Assembly (NCBI RefSeq): GCF_046773475.1
Contig: NZ_CP177239.1
Coordinates: forward strand, 1,550,001-1,614,000
Origin: Nitratireductor aquimarinus
GTDB lineage: Bacteria; Pseudomonadota; Alphaproteobacteria; Rhizobiales; Rhizobiaceae
Length of the DNA stretch: 64,000 nucleotides
Direction of reading: 5' to 3'
Shown: positions 25,079 to 33,918 of the stretch, piece after piece
Numbering within the stretch: the stretch's first letter is position 1
Layout of the letters: each line of letters begins with the position of its first letter
Program-made: the position numbers and the translations under genes
Notes under the pieces: model-generated
Told to the model about the DNA's origin: nothing
Databases searched by the model: none
What the model saw: the letters and a program-made list of their open reading frames with translations, nothing else

Positions 25079-25612
25079 CTATTGCGCGAAATCCGAATTG
25101 CGCGCCCGGCCTCTCCAGCCCCTGAGGATCAGATCGGAATTGCGCTCTGCGCCGTCGAGGGACTGTAGTTCGAGATCATAGTTCTTTCCGAGATGCACCT
25201 TCTCGAAATCACGCTGCGCACTGCCCACGGGCCTGTCTCCACGCGCCGCCTCCCGCTCGTTGAGAACAGTCAGCGGGCAATGAAGCCCGACGAAATAGAC
25301 ATCGAATGGCGCAAGCAGCGCCTGAAGCTCGGGCAGCCATGCGTCGTCATCCAGAATATGTTCAAGGATCAGATTGTTCCCCGCCCTCGCATAGGCTGCC
25401 AGAGACGCGTGAAACCCCTTGAAGAAGGCGGGCCTGGCGGCCTGCCAGTCGAAATCGCCGCGCCGGAACCGCTGTAGCGGCAGAACTCCGGCATCGCGCA
25501 GATGGTCTATCGAGACATGCCAGAAAGGCAGCTCGATGCGCGCCTGAAGCGCCCGCGCAAGCGTCGACTTGCCGCTGCTCGAAGCGCCGTGGAGAAAGAT
25601 GATCTGGGTCAT
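25079..25612 (-). CDS. Chloramphenicol phosphotransferase-like P-loop kinase
   Basis: 177 residues. Walker A GASSSGKST (9-17) opens a small kinase domain; HCPLTVLNEREAARGDRPVGSA and the preceding FYVGLHC-like strand match the CPT family. Streptomyces CPT phosphorylates chloramphenicol, but distant members have unknown substrates and no resistance is implied. 27 nt downstream of the AsnC-type regulator on the same strand. Confidence 0.85.
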   Translation of the reverse strand: MTQIIFLHGASSSGKSTLARALQARIELPFWHVSIDHLRDAGVLPLQRFRRGDFDWQAARPAFFKGFHASLAAYARAGNNLILEHILDDDAWLPELQALLAPFDVYFVGLHCPLTVLNEREAARGDRPVGSAQRDFEKVHLGKNYDLELQSLDGAERNSDLILRGWRGRARNSDFAQ

Positions 25613-25639
25613 GGAGAGCCTGGTGCCGTTGATACGCTT

Positions 25640-26101
25640 CTAACCACCACCGGTCTCAATCTCGCGTATCGCAACAATGGTCTTGAACGATTTAACATTT
25701 TCGTCCGCATGGAACACGTCATCCACGAAGTCGGCATAGTGATCCATGCCCGGCAGACGCAGAAGAAGAACGAAGTCCACCTCACCCGTCACGTACCAGA
25801 TCTTCTTCACCTCGGGCCGCAGCCTGATCTTGCGGATGAAGGCATCAAGATCGAAAGAGCGCTCACGCTCCAGAGAGACGAGCACGTGGATGGAGACAAC
25901 CTCGCCCGCAACCGCCGGATCGACCACCGCGACGTCGGCGACAATCACCCCTTCGCTGCGCATCCGCCGCAAGCGCCTCAAAACGGCGCTTTCCGAGAGG
26001 CCGACGGCCTCCGCAAGCTCCCGCGCCGGCCGCAGATTGTTTTTCTGGACGAGGGCCAGAAGCTTCCTGTCGAACTGATCGAGCGTGACGATTTCAGTCA
26101 C
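25640..26101 (-). CDS. Lrp/AsnC family transcriptional regulator
   Basis: 153 residues. N-terminal helix-turn-helix (ARELAEAVGLSESAVLRRLRRMRSEGVI at about 26-53) and a C-terminal RAM ligand-binding domain with IWYVTGEVDFVLLLR. GTG start at 26101 with GGAGAGGA upstream. Divergent from the PLP enzyme gene across a 97-bp gap, the normal arrangement for a regulator of an amino-acid catabolic cluster; the effector is likely an amino acid or amine handled by the neighbouring genes. Confidence 0.92.
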   Translation of the reverse strand: MTEIVTLDQFDRKLLALVQKNNLRPARELAEAVGLSESAVLRRLRRMRSEGVIVADVAVVDPAVAGEVVSIHVLVSLERERSFDLDAFIRKIRLRPEVKKIWYVTGEVDFVLLLRLPGMDHYADFVDDVFHADENVKSFKTIVAIREIETGGG

Positions 26102-26198
26102 ATTATCCTCTCCAAAAGCCTGATCTCGCCAACCTACAGCGAATTTCGGCGTTTTGCATAGGCTGCAGCCGATAGACTGATGTCATCTGGAGGATTTC

Positions 26199-27209
26199 AT
26201 GAACATTGTGCCGGATCATCATCTCATCATGGCTCGCCTGAAGAAGCTCGACAGCGCTTATCAGGCCTCTCCCTTATCCTCTTCTCCGCAACTGGCGGAA
26301 CATCTCGGCGTCGCCGAAATACACCTGAAAGACGAAAGCAAGCGCCCGCTTGGCAGTTTCAAATCGCTCGGCGGCACGTTTGCCGGCCTCGAAGCGGTGG
26401 CCACGCAGGGCGAAAAAGCCCGCATCCTGGTCTGCGCCAGCGATGGCAATCACGGCCTGGCGGTTGCCTCTGCCGCTCGTTACGCGGGCCTCCCCGCCAG
26501 AGTGTTTCTGCATGCCGATGTCTCGAAGGAACGGGTCAGGCGGATCGAAGACACGGGTGCGGATGTCATCATCGTAGCGGGGACATTCGATGACGCGGTG
26601 AACGAGGCCGCGCGTGCCGCCGAAGCTGACGGCGCCATTCTCATTGCCGACACAAGCGACAATGTGAACGACGTGATGACCGGGCATGTGATGGCTGGCT
26701 ATGGCGTCATTGCCGGCGAGGCGCGTGAGCAATACGCAGCGCAGAATCTTCATAAACCCACGCATCTTTTCATTCAGGCAGGCGTTGGCGGGCTGGCTGC
26801 CGCCATGGCGCGCGGCCTGCACGCCTTCATGGACGCGCCCGGCATCGTCGTGGTGGTGGAGCCGGCGGAAGCGGCATGTGTGCATGTCGCGATGAAGAAG
26901 GGGCACCCTGAAACCATTCAGGGCGAGTTGCGCACCTGCGCCTCCATGCTCTCCTGCGGGCGGGCAAGCGCGCCGGCTCTGAAAGTGCTGCAGGGCTGCG
27001 ACGCCAGAACGATCACCGTTTCCGAAGCGGAGCTGATGGCCGCGCCGGCCCTGCTCGCAAAGACAACCGGGCTTGCGACCACGCCTTCGGGAGGCGCGGG
27101 ACTGGCTGGCCTGACCCACGCGCTTGGGGATCCGGGCATCCGGACCGGTCTCGGGCTGGACGCGGAAAGCCGGGTTCTTCTCGTAATCAGCGAGGGCCCG
27201 CAAAAATAG
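26199..27209 (+). CDS. PLP-dependent lyase (threonine dehydratase / diaminopropionate ammonia-lyase-like)
   Basis: 336 residues, fold-type II PLP enzyme. The cofactor lysine is Lys55 in GSFKSLGG, with ASDGNHGLAVA for substrate binding and AGVGGLAAA for the phosphate. ETIQGELRTCASMLSCG resembles diaminopropionate ammonia-lyases more than threonine deaminases, but the protein is shorter than the usual 400 residues. TGGAGGA precedes the ATG. First gene of a four-gene plus-strand operon with binding protein, oxidase and permease. Confidence 0.85.
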   Translation: MNIVPDHHLIMARLKKLDSAYQASPLSSSPQLAEHLGVAEIHLKDESKRPLGSFKSLGGTFAGLEAVATQGEKARILVCASDGNHGLAVASAARYAGLPARVFLHADVSKERVRRIEDTGADVIIVAGTFDDAVNEAARAAEADGAILIADTSDNVNDVMTGHVMAGYGVIAGEAREQYAAQNLHKPTHLFIQAGVGGLAAAMARGLHAFMDAPGIVVVVEPAEAACVHVAMKKGHPETIQGELRTCASMLSCGRASAPALKVLQGCDARTITVSEAELMAAPALLAKTTGLATTPSGGAGLAGLTHALGDPGIRTGLGLDAESRVLLVISEGPQK

Positions 27210-27230
27210 GCAAAACTGGGAGGAGAAAAG

Positions 27231-28067
27231 ATGAGGAAACTGCAGAAACTGGGAACCGGCGTATGGACAGCCGTCGCACTGTTCGGCCTGACGGGCGCCG
27301 CCATGTCCGGCGAAACGCTCGACCGGGTCATGGAAAAAAAGAACATGGTCGTGGCCACCAATGCGAGTTGGCCTCCACAGAGTTTTCTGGACGATTCCGG
27401 CCAGCTGGCAGGTTTCGACATCGACGTATCCGGTGAAATCGCCAAACGTCTCGGTGTCGAGATTTCCTATGAGACGCCTGACTGGGCGATCATGACCGGC
27501 GGACACTGGAAAGGCCGCTACGATATCGGCGTTGCATCGGTAACCCCGACCAAGGCGCGCTCCAATGTCATCGACTTCGTCAGCATCTATTACTACAGCC
27601 CTTATGTTTACGTGGTGCACGCCGACTCCGACATCAAGACCGTGGAGCAGCTGAACGGCGGCAAGATCGGTGTGGAAACGGCAACCACCTCGGAAGACTT
27701 CATCAACCGCCGCCTCGAGATCGACGCGCCTGGCATGCCCCCCATCGAATACAAGGTGGAACCGGGCGAAGTGCGCACCTATGCAAGCTCCATGCTGCCC
27801 TTCGACGATCTGCGGCTTGGCGCAGGCGTGCGTCTTGATGCGGTGATCGCACCGGTGCAGACGGCCGAGAATGCCGTCAAGAATGGCTACAAGGTGCGCA
27901 TTATCGAGAACGAATATGCCTTCCGTGAACCGCTTGTCGTGATCGCCTACAAGGGTGACGATGAGTGGGTTGCGAAGGTTTCCGGCGTTCTCGAGGAAAT
28001 GAAATCGGACGGCACGCTGAGCGCACTCACCGAGAAATGGTACGGAAAAGACTACAGCGATAAATAA
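27231..28067 (+). CDS. ABC transporter substrate-binding protein, polar amino acid type
   Basis: 278 residues. Signal peptide of about 26 residues (ending AAMSGE), then the family 3 solute-binding fold: VVATNASWPPQSFLD, GFDIDVSGEIAKRLG, DIGVASVTPTKAR. Delivers an amino acid, opine or amine to a membrane permease; the permease is two genes downstream. GGGAGGAG lies 6 nt before the ATG and the gene starts 21 nt after the lyase. Confidence 0.92.
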   Translation: MRKLQKLGTGVWTAVALFGLTGAAMSGETLDRVMEKKNMVVATNASWPPQSFLDDSGQLAGFDIDVSGEIAKRLGVEISYETPDWAIMTGGHWKGRYDIGVASVTPTKARSNVIDFVSIYYYSPYVYVVHADSDIKTVEQLNGGKIGVETATTSEDFINRRLEIDAPGMPPIEYKVEPGEVRTYASSMLPFDDLRLGAGVRLDAVIAPVQTAENAVKNGYKVRIIENEYAFREPLVVIAYKGDDEWVAKVSGVLEEMKSDGTLSALTEKWYGKDYSDK

Positions 28068-28079
28068 TCACTATCGCGA

Positions 28080-28101
28080 GCCCCGCGGCCTGCCGCGGGG
28101 C
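28080..28101 (+). other. Intercistronic hairpin after the binding-protein gene
   Basis: GCCCCGCGG and CCGCGGGGC form a 9-bp stem with a 4-nt loop, followed by CATTTG rather than a T-run. Position just after a binding-protein gene and before its operon partners suggests an mRNA-stabilising or partial-termination element giving excess binding protein. Confidence 0.65.
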
Positions 28102-28116
28102 ATTTGATGGGTTGCC

Positions 28117-29409
28117 ATGAATTATATCGAAACATTCTATTCCCGCACGCTGGCCGACGCAGCCGAAAGACCGCCTCTCGAAGGGGTGCAGGAAGCCGAT
28201 TGCTGCATCATCGGCGGGGGGCTCGCGGGCCTCAGCACCGCCTTTCACCTGACTGAAGCCGGCAAAAGCATCATTCTTCTGGAAGAAAACCGCATTGGCT
28301 GGGGCGCGTCCGGACGCAATGGCGGTTTTGTCAGCCCCGGCTATGCGCATGGCCGTGCGGCCATTGCCGGCATGGTCGGCCAGGCGCATGGCGACGCCCT
28401 GCATCGCCTCTCGATAGAAGGCATGCGTCTGGTGCGTCAGCACATTGATGCGCTCGGCCTTGATGAAGCCGCTCCCCGGAACGGCATCATGAGCGTGGTT
28501 CGCTACGACACCGGCGAGAGCCTGCGGTGCGATGCCGAAACCATGCGCGAGCGCTTCGACTATCCCCTCACCTTCATGGACACTGAAGAGGTGCGGGCGG
28601 AACTGCGCAGCGAGCGCTATTTTCAGGCGCTGCGCGACGATCAGGCATTTCATTTTCACCCGCTCAACTATCTGCGTGGCCTTGCCGGCACGGTGGAAAA
28701 GGCGGGCGGACAGATTTTCGAGCAGTCGCCTGCTGTCGCCCTGCACCGCAAGGGCGCCATATCGCTGATCGACACGCCGAACGGTCAGGTCAAGGCGCGC
28801 GATCTCGTCATCGCCACTGGCGGTTACACCGGGTCACTGTCAGACAGGCTTCAGCGGGCCTACCTGCCGATCGCCACCTATGTGCTCCTGAGCGAGGACA
28901 ATCCCGAGCTCATCGCCAGCGCCATCCGCACAAGGCACGCAGTCGGCGACAACCGGCGCGCAGGCGACTATTACCGGCTGGTCGACGATGGGCGGCGTAT
29001 TCTCTGGGGCGGCCGCATCACCACACGGGCGGCAAGCACCGAAGCGCTGGCACGGGAGCTGCGCGCCGAGATGGTCAGCACCTTCCCGCAGCTTGCAGAT
29101 CTTCGGGTCGAACTCGCCTGGTCGGGCATGATGTCCTATGCCCGCCACCGCATGCCCCAGATTGGCAGTCTCGGCCCCAATATCTGGCACTGCACCGCAT
29201 TTGGCGGGCACGGCATGAACACGACCGCCATCGGGGGGAAGGTGGTCGCGGAAGCCATATTGGGCGACGAGACGCGCCTGCGCCTGTTCGCGCCGTTCGG
29301 CCTGACCTGGGCCGGGGGCGCGGTCGGGCTCGCCGTCGCGCAGACAACCTTCTGGAAGCTGCAAATGCAGGACAAATGGCAGGAATGGCGATCTCAAAAG
29401 GGGGGATGA
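28117..29409 (+). CDS. FAD-dependent amine/amino acid oxidoreductase (DAO family, PuuB-like)
   Basis: 430 residues. Dinucleotide motif IIGGGLAGLSTAFHL at 31-45, then EENRIGWGASGRNGGFVSPGY, which is characteristic of gamma-glutamylputrescine oxidase-like and related DAO enzymes, and the C-terminal CTAFGGHGMNTTAIGGKVVAE. Likely oxidises an amine or amino acid imported by the adjacent transporter. 49 nt after the binding-protein gene with a hairpin between, and 4 nt before the permease start. Confidence 0.88.
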   Translation: MNYIETFYSRTLADAAERPPLEGVQEADCCIIGGGLAGLSTAFHLTEAGKSIILLEENRIGWGASGRNGGFVSPGYAHGRAAIAGMVGQAHGDALHRLSIEGMRLVRQHIDALGLDEAAPRNGIMSVVRYDTGESLRCDAETMRERFDYPLTFMDTEEVRAELRSERYFQALRDDQAFHFHPLNYLRGLAGTVEKAGGQIFEQSPAVALHRKGAISLIDTPNGQVKARDLVIATGGYTGSLSDRLQRAYLPIATYVLLSEDNPELIASAIRTRHAVGDNRRAGDYYRLVDDGRRILWGGRITTRAASTEALARELRAEMVSTFPQLADLRVELAWSGMMSYARHRMPQIGSLGPNIWHCTAFGGHGMNTTAIGGKVVAEAILGDETRLRLFAPFGLTWAGGAVGLAVAQTTFWKLQMQDKWQEWRSQKGG

Positions 29410-29413
29410 GGAA

Positions 29414-30391
29414 ATGGAGCTGATCGGTCGGCTTGCGCTGGATTATCCGCGCGCCATGTACTGGAGCGGGCAGGCGCTGGTCATGGTCGCCATGACCACG
29501 GCGCTTTTTATCCTGGGAGCCGGCGATGGCGTCATGAGCGCGTTCAGTGGCGCCGGAGAAGCCGATGCTTCGGGTTCCCTGTTAGGCCGCATCTCCGGAG
29601 CGCTCATTCTCGCTCTCATCATCGCGACCTTCTGGCGGGCGGCCTCGCTTCTGCCAAGACGCCAGCAGATAATCGTGAGCTGGGTCACGCTCTTTGCCCT
29701 GCTTCTCGCCTTCTTCTATTCCTTCGACCTGAGCTTCGAATTCATCGCCAAGAAGATTGGCTTTCTGGTCACTCAGGGCGTTGTGACAACGCTCTACATT
29801 TCAGTGCTTGCCATCGTGATCGCCACCACGATCGCCCTGTTCGGCGCCATCGCCAAGCTCTCCAAGAACGGCCTCATCTACGGCTTCGCCTCCTTCTACA
29901 CCTCCCTGTTTCGCGGTCTGCCCCTGCTCATGCAGATCTACATCATCTACCTCGGCCTGCCGCAGCTTGGCTTCGTCATCGACGCGGTCCCGGCAGGGAT
30001 CATGGCGCTGTCGCTCTGCTACGGCGCCTATATGACGGAAATCTTCCGCGCCGGCATCCAGAGCATTTCCAAGGGACAGTGGGAAGGCGCGACCGCGCTG
30101 GGGCTCGGCCCCAATCAGACGATGTTTCTGGTGATCCTGCCCCAGGCGATGCGCGTCATTATCCCACCGACGGGCAACCAGTTCATCTCGATGCTGAAGG
30201 ATTCATCGCTGGTTTCGGTCGTCGGCGTCTGGGAGATCATGTATCTGGCCCGCACGCTCGGCCAGACCGAGTTCCGGCACATCGAAATGCTGATCACCGC
30301 ATCCTTCATCTACTGGATGCTGTCCATATGCCTGGAGTTCCTCCAGTCACGGATCGAGGAGCATTTCGGCCGTTCGCAGAAGAGAGGCTGA
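29414..30391 (+). CDS. ABC transporter permease, polar amino acid type, with N-terminal extension
   Basis: 325 residues against about 220 for the family. Residues 1-105 form an extra region with about three hydrophobic segments; residues 110-325 are the usual HisM/GlnP-type permease with the EAA loop EGATALGLGPNQTMFLVILPQAM that docks the ATPase. No ATPase gene follows, so the transporter must borrow one encoded elsewhere. The stop codon lies inside a 24-bp perfect palindrome shared with purD. Confidence 0.9.
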   Translation: MELIGRLALDYPRAMYWSGQALVMVAMTTALFILGAGDGVMSAFSGAGEADASGSLLGRISGALILALIIATFWRAASLLPRRQQIIVSWVTLFALLLAFFYSFDLSFEFIAKKIGFLVTQGVVTTLYISVLAIVIATTIALFGAIAKLSKNGLIYGFASFYTSLFRGLPLLMQIYIIYLGLPQLGFVIDAVPAGIMALSLCYGAYMTEIFRAGIQSISKGQWEGATALGLGPNQTMFLVILPQAMRVIIPPTGNQFISMLKDSSLVSVVGVWEIMYLARTLGQTEFRHIEMLITASFIYWMLSICLEFLQSRIEEHFGRSQKRG

Positions 30392-30408
30392 GGCGCGCGC
30401 CTCAGCCT
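30385..30408. terminator. Bidirectional terminator-like perfect palindrome
   Basis: A 24-bp perfect palindrome built on half-site AGGCTGAGGCGC. The TGA of the permease (30389-30391) and the TGA of convergent purD (30402-30404) occupy mirror positions in its two arms, so it forms the 3' end of both transcripts. TTC follows on each side, a weak U-tract. Confidence 0.7.
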
Positions 30409-31676
30409 TCGCGCTCCACGGCGCGCCAGCCGATGTCGCGGCGGCAAAAACCTTCCGGCCAGTCGATCAGGTCCACTGCGCGATAGGCGTTCTGCTGCGC
30501 TTCCGTGACTGAAGCGCCAAGCGCCGTGACATTGAGAACGCGGCCGCCATTGGCCACCAGAACACCGTCCTTCAGCGCCGTGCCGGCGTGGAAGATTTCG
30601 ACATTCTCGTCCGCAGCCGCTGCTTCCAGCCCACGGATCGCCGTGCCTTTTTCCGGACTTGCCGGATACCCATTGGCCGCCAGCACCACGGTAAGCGCTG
30701 CCTCGTCGCGCCAGCGGGCAGAGACATGCGCGAGCTGGCCGTCCACCGCCGCGTTGATCAGCGCCAGAAGGTCTTCCTTGAGGCGCATCATCAGCACCTG
30801 GCATTCCGGATCGCCGAAACGCACATTGTATTCGATGAGCTTGGGGCCGTCCTTGGTCAGCATCAGGCCCGCATAGAGAACCCCGGTGAAGGGCGCGCCC
30901 ATCTCCGCCATGCCCTTGAGCGTCGGCTCGATGATTTCGGCCATGGTGCGCGCCAGAATGGCTTCGTCCAGCACCGGAGCCGGCGAATAGGCGCCCATGC
31001 CGCCGGTGTTCGGGCCGGTGTCGCCATCGCCCACGCGCTTGTGGTCCTGCGCCGTGCCGAAGGGCAGCGCCGCAGCGCCATCGCACAGGCAGAAGAAGCT
31101 CGCCTCTTCGCCTTCCAGAAATTCCTCCACCACGACCGAAGCGCCCGCCTCGCCGAAGCTGCCGTCGAAACACTCGTCGATTGCTGCAATCGCCTCGTCT
31201 TCCGTCATCGCGACGGTCACGCCCTTGCCGGCGGCAAGCCCGTCGGCCTTGATGACGATGGGCGCGCCCTGCTCGCGCACATAGGCGCGCGCGGCCAGCG
31301 CATTCTCGAAGCGGCCATAGGCGGCGGTGGGAATGCCGTAGCGGTCGCACAGTTCCTTGGTGAAGCTCTTGGAGCCTTCAAGCCGGGCAGCGGCGGCGCT
31401 CGGGCCAAACACGCGAATGTCCGCAGCGTTCAACGCATCGGCAAGCCCCGCCACCAGCGGCGCTTCCGGGCCGACCACCACGAGGTCGACGCCCTTTTCA
31501 CGGCAGAACGCAACGACGGCGTCATGGTCCGACACGTCAAGCGCAACGCATTCGGCATCCCGTGTCATGCCGGGATTGCCGGGTGCTGCGTAGAGCTTTG
31601 TCAAAACCGGGGAGGCCGCAAGTTTCCAGGCGAGCGCGTGCTCACGGCCGCCGGATCCGATCAAGAGAACATTCAT
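30402..31676 (-). CDS. purD: Phosphoribosylamine-glycine ligase (GAR synthetase)
   Basis: 424 residues, ATP-grasp enzyme of purine synthesis. MNVLLIGSGGREHALAWKL, VVGPEAPLVAGLAD, KADGLAAGKGVTVA and YNVRFGDPECQ are all family signatures. ATG 31676 is the family start; five further residues upstream are dropped. Divergent from ubiA. Confidence 0.97.
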   Translation of the reverse strand: MNVLLIGSGGREHALAWKLAASPVLTKLYAAPGNPGMTRDAECVALDVSDHDAVVAFCREKGVDLVVVGPEAPLVAGLADALNAADIRVFGPSAAAARLEGSKSFTKELCDRYGIPTAAYGRFENALAARAYVREQGAPIVIKADGLAAGKGVTVAMTEDEAIAAIDECFDGSFGEAGASVVVEEFLEGEEASFFCLCDGAAALPFGTAQDHKRVGDGDTGPNTGGMGAYSPAPVLDEAILARTMAEIIEPTLKGMAEMGAPFTGVLYAGLMLTKDGPKLIEYNVRFGDPECQVLMMRLKEDLLALINAAVDGQLAHVSARWRDEAALTVVLAANGYPASPEKGTAIRGLEAAAADENVEIFHAGTALKDGVLVANGGRVLNVTALGASVTEAQQNAYRAVDLIDWPEGFCRRDIGWRAVEREG

Positions 31677-31834
31677 GCCACGCATCCCCACTTGTTCAAT
31701 TGTCGCTTCGGGCTATGGCTCTTTGCCGCGAAAATCAAGGCGCAGATGCCAACTTCCCACGACAGAAACGCTTGACGCGCGCATCAGGCCTTGCCACTCC
31801 CTCCTGAAGGAGACAACAAGAAGGAAAATGCGTC

Positions 31835-32818
31835 ATGGAAAAGATCCAGTCCCGTCAGGGTCAGGGCCGCGTCTCGGATGCCCCCTCCGGACACTGGGTC
31901 TATCGTGTCATGCCGCAGGCCATGTGGCCCTATGCGCAGCTTGCCCGCTGGGATCGCCCCATTGGCTGGCAGCTGCTTCTGTGGCCCTGCTGGTGGTCCG
32001 CCGCGCTGGCCGCAGCCGCCTATGCACGGCCCGGCGCGCCTCTGGAAGACGTGCTGCCTTCGCTCTGGCACCTGGGGCTTTTCCTCATCGGCGCGATCGC
32101 CATGCGTGGCGCGGGCTGCACCTATAACGACATCGTTGACCAGCGCATTGATGATGCGGTCGAGCGCACCCGTTCGCGCCCCCTGCCTTCCGGTCAGGTC
32201 TCGCGCAAACAGGCCTGGGCCTTCCTCATCGCGCAGGCGCTTGTCGGTCTTCTGGTGCTTGTCCAGTTCAACATCTTCGCCATCGCACTGGGCTTTGCCT
32301 CGCTTGCGGTCGTGGCGATCTATCCCTTCGCAAAGAGATTCACGGACTGGCCGCAACTCTTTCTGGGACTTGCCTTTTCCTGGGGTGCGCTGATGGGCTG
32401 GGCAGCCGATTTCGAAAGCCTCACGCTTGCGCCCGTGCTGCTCTATTTCGGCTCCATCCTCTGGGTGATCGGCTATGACACAATCTATGCGCATCAGGAC
32501 AAGGAAGACGACGCCATTGTTGGCGTGCGTTCAACCGCGCGCCTGTTTGGCGACAGGACCCGTCAATGGCTGATCGCGCTTTATGGCGGCGCGCTTCTGT
32601 TCTTCGCCGTCGCCTTTGCGCTCGCTGAAGTGCCGATGCCAGCACTCGCCGGTCTGATCGCCGCCGGCGCGCATATGGCGCGTCAGATCCGGGTCATCGA
32701 CATCGACAATCCGGACCAGTGCCTGGCGCTTTTCCGTTCCAACAATGTGGTTGGCTGGCTGATTTTCCTGGGCCTTATCGGCGGCAGCCTGTGGGCCGTC
32801 ATCAGCCCACAGTTCTAA
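31835..32818 (+). CDS. ubiA: 4-hydroxybenzoate polyprenyltransferase
   Basis: 327 residues. Attaches the polyprenyl tail to 4-hydroxybenzoate in ubiquinone synthesis, using the product of the polyprenyl synthase at 45.4 kb. The two Mg-diphosphate motifs are NDIVDQRIDDAVERTRSRPL and YDTIYAHQDKEDD. About eight membrane segments follow. The ATG at 31835 gives MEKIQSRQGQG; the first 30 residues are soluble. Expected to supply quinone to the oxidase encoded at the left of the window. Confidence 0.96.
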   Translation: MEKIQSRQGQGRVSDAPSGHWVYRVMPQAMWPYAQLARWDRPIGWQLLLWPCWWSAALAAAAYARPGAPLEDVLPSLWHLGLFLIGAIAMRGAGCTYNDIVDQRIDDAVERTRSRPLPSGQVSRKQAWAFLIAQALVGLLVLVQFNIFAIALGFASLAVVAIYPFAKRFTDWPQLFLGLAFSWGALMGWAADFESLTLAPVLLYFGSILWVIGYDTIYAHQDKEDDAIVGVRSTARLFGDRTRQWLIALYGGALLFFAVAFALAEVPMPALAGLIAAGAHMARQIRVIDIDNPDQCLALFRSNNVVGWLIFLGLIGGSLWAVISPQF

Positions 32819-32853
32819 GGCAACTTTCCAAGACTGTTTTCTAAGGCTGCGGT

Positions 32854-33417
32854 TCAGTCGCGGGCGATGATCTCGTCGCCCCCGACAACCACGCGCACAC
32901 CGAGGCTTCCGCATTTGCGGCGGGCGAGAAAGCGCGGGCGGCGCGCACGCACCGGGCGGCCCTGACGGCGCTCCTGCGGCGGCGCGGCCTTCACTTCGCC
33001 AATGCTCTCTTCAAGCGCATGGGCAAGACCATCATCCTCGATCATGAGCATGGGCAGGCCAAGCGCTTCGGACCAGGCGCGCCAGTCAGCGGCCACATCG
33101 TCCAGATCGTCCGCCACCAGAAGCGGCACGCACAGCATCGGATCGGAATGGTGCAGTTCGAGCGTGACGGTCACGTCACCGAAATCATCTTCCATGGCGC
33201 GGGCAGCCACGCCACGAAATGCGCGCGGCGGCAGCGCAAAGGTCACCGGCAGGCCGCTCTGGCTGAGCAGACGCCGCATCCGCACACCACGCTGATTGAT
33301 GGTGAAGGACACCTCACCGAATGCATCATGCGACGCATAGCTCACCGCCTGCGGCAGATGAAAAGGGTCGAGCCGCATCGCGCGGCCCGCCCAGACTGGC
33401 TTAAGCCCACCGTTCAT
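32854..33417 (-). CDS. DUF6101 family protein
   Basis: 187 residues, soluble, with no signal peptide. RLDPFHLPQAVSYASHDA and VRRLLSQSGLPVTFALP-like features match a conserved rhizobial family of unknown function (DUF6101); the C-terminal 45 residues are basic (RRQGRPVRARRPRFLARRK), possibly nucleic-acid or membrane-surface binding. Convergent with ubiA. I infer no function. Confidence 0.75.
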   Translation of the reverse strand: MNGGLKPVWAGRAMRLDPFHLPQAVSYASHDAFGEVSFTINQRGVRMRRLLSQSGLPVTFALPPRAFRGVAARAMEDDFGDVTVTLELHHSDPMLCVPLLVADDLDDVAADWRAWSEALGLPMLMIEDDGLAHALEESIGEVKAAPPQERRQGRPVRARRPRFLARRKCGSLGVRVVVGGDEIIARD

Positions 33418-33918
33418 GTCTTTGCCTTCCTGTCACTCCTGAGAGCCGGTTTTCCGGTTCTCTCACCGGGTCGTTTTCGACCTCGTTATGGGATGCACTC
33501 TAGCGATGGCCCGTTACCGGCAGGCTTAGAAAGTCAGTTAAATTTTGCTGACCTTACAATTGGTTAGCGATTTCCAACCGGGTGTAACAGTCTGGAAAGT
33601 CCCGTCACCGGAACGTAAACGGCATTGCCCAAAGGCCCGAAAGACAAGGGGTGGCGCATTGGGTTTCGGCACCCGCAAGTGCCCGCCAGAGCCCGCCAGA
33701 GCCCTCACGCTGCGTCAGAAAGCCTGCGTGCTCACTATTTAATTGCATGCGCAAGCAAATAAATTGACACCATCTGTGCAAATCAATATGTATGCACATG
33801 CAACCAGATGGAAACCAACCACCCGGCCCTGCCTGAACTGGAATCACGACTGCGAGAAGCAGCCACTCCACGCATCGCCACCAAGCCCCGAACCGCTCAA
33901 TTCGAAAGGAATCCCCTC
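33418..33918. other. 501-bp intergenic region with SMR promoter
   Basis: From 33418 to about 33740 I see no gene: a GAGAGCCGG/CCGGTTCTC near-palindrome at 33440-33463 in the DUF6101 promoter area, a near-palindrome around GGTTAGCGATTTCCAACC near 33563, and two tandem copies of GCCCGCCAGA at 33681-33700. From 33743 onward it holds the operators and promoter of the SMR pair, then a leader of about 120 nt with no recognisable riboswitch. Confidence 0.6.
33743..33803 (+). promoter_or_regulatory. Promoter and two operator sites of the SMR efflux pair
   Basis: TTGACA at 33764-33769 is a perfect -35; 17 nt downstream TATGTA (33787-33792) is a weak -10. Site 1, TTGCATGCGCAAGCAA (33743-33758), lies just upstream of the -35. 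Site 2, ATGTATGCACATGCAA (33788-33803), covers the -10 and start region. Site 2 is the reverse complement, with one mismatch in 16, of the site before the marR gene, so the MarR protein should repress this promoter. Confidence 0.65.

Noticed and set aside
25079..25612. Antibiotic resistance gene (chloramphenicol phosphotransferase)
   Set aside because: The family match is to broad CPT-like kinases found in many non-resistant bacteria; nothing here indicates resistance.
33681..33704. Tandem GCCCGCCAGA repeat as part of a CRISPR or minisatellite
   Set aside because: Only two copies plus four bases, with no spacers and no cas genes; most likely chance in GC-rich DNA.
33804..33918. Guanidine (ykkC or mini-ykkC) riboswitch in the SMR leader
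   Set aside because: No paired ACGR-loop hairpins or ykkC core are visible in the leader; MarR operators explain the regulation better.
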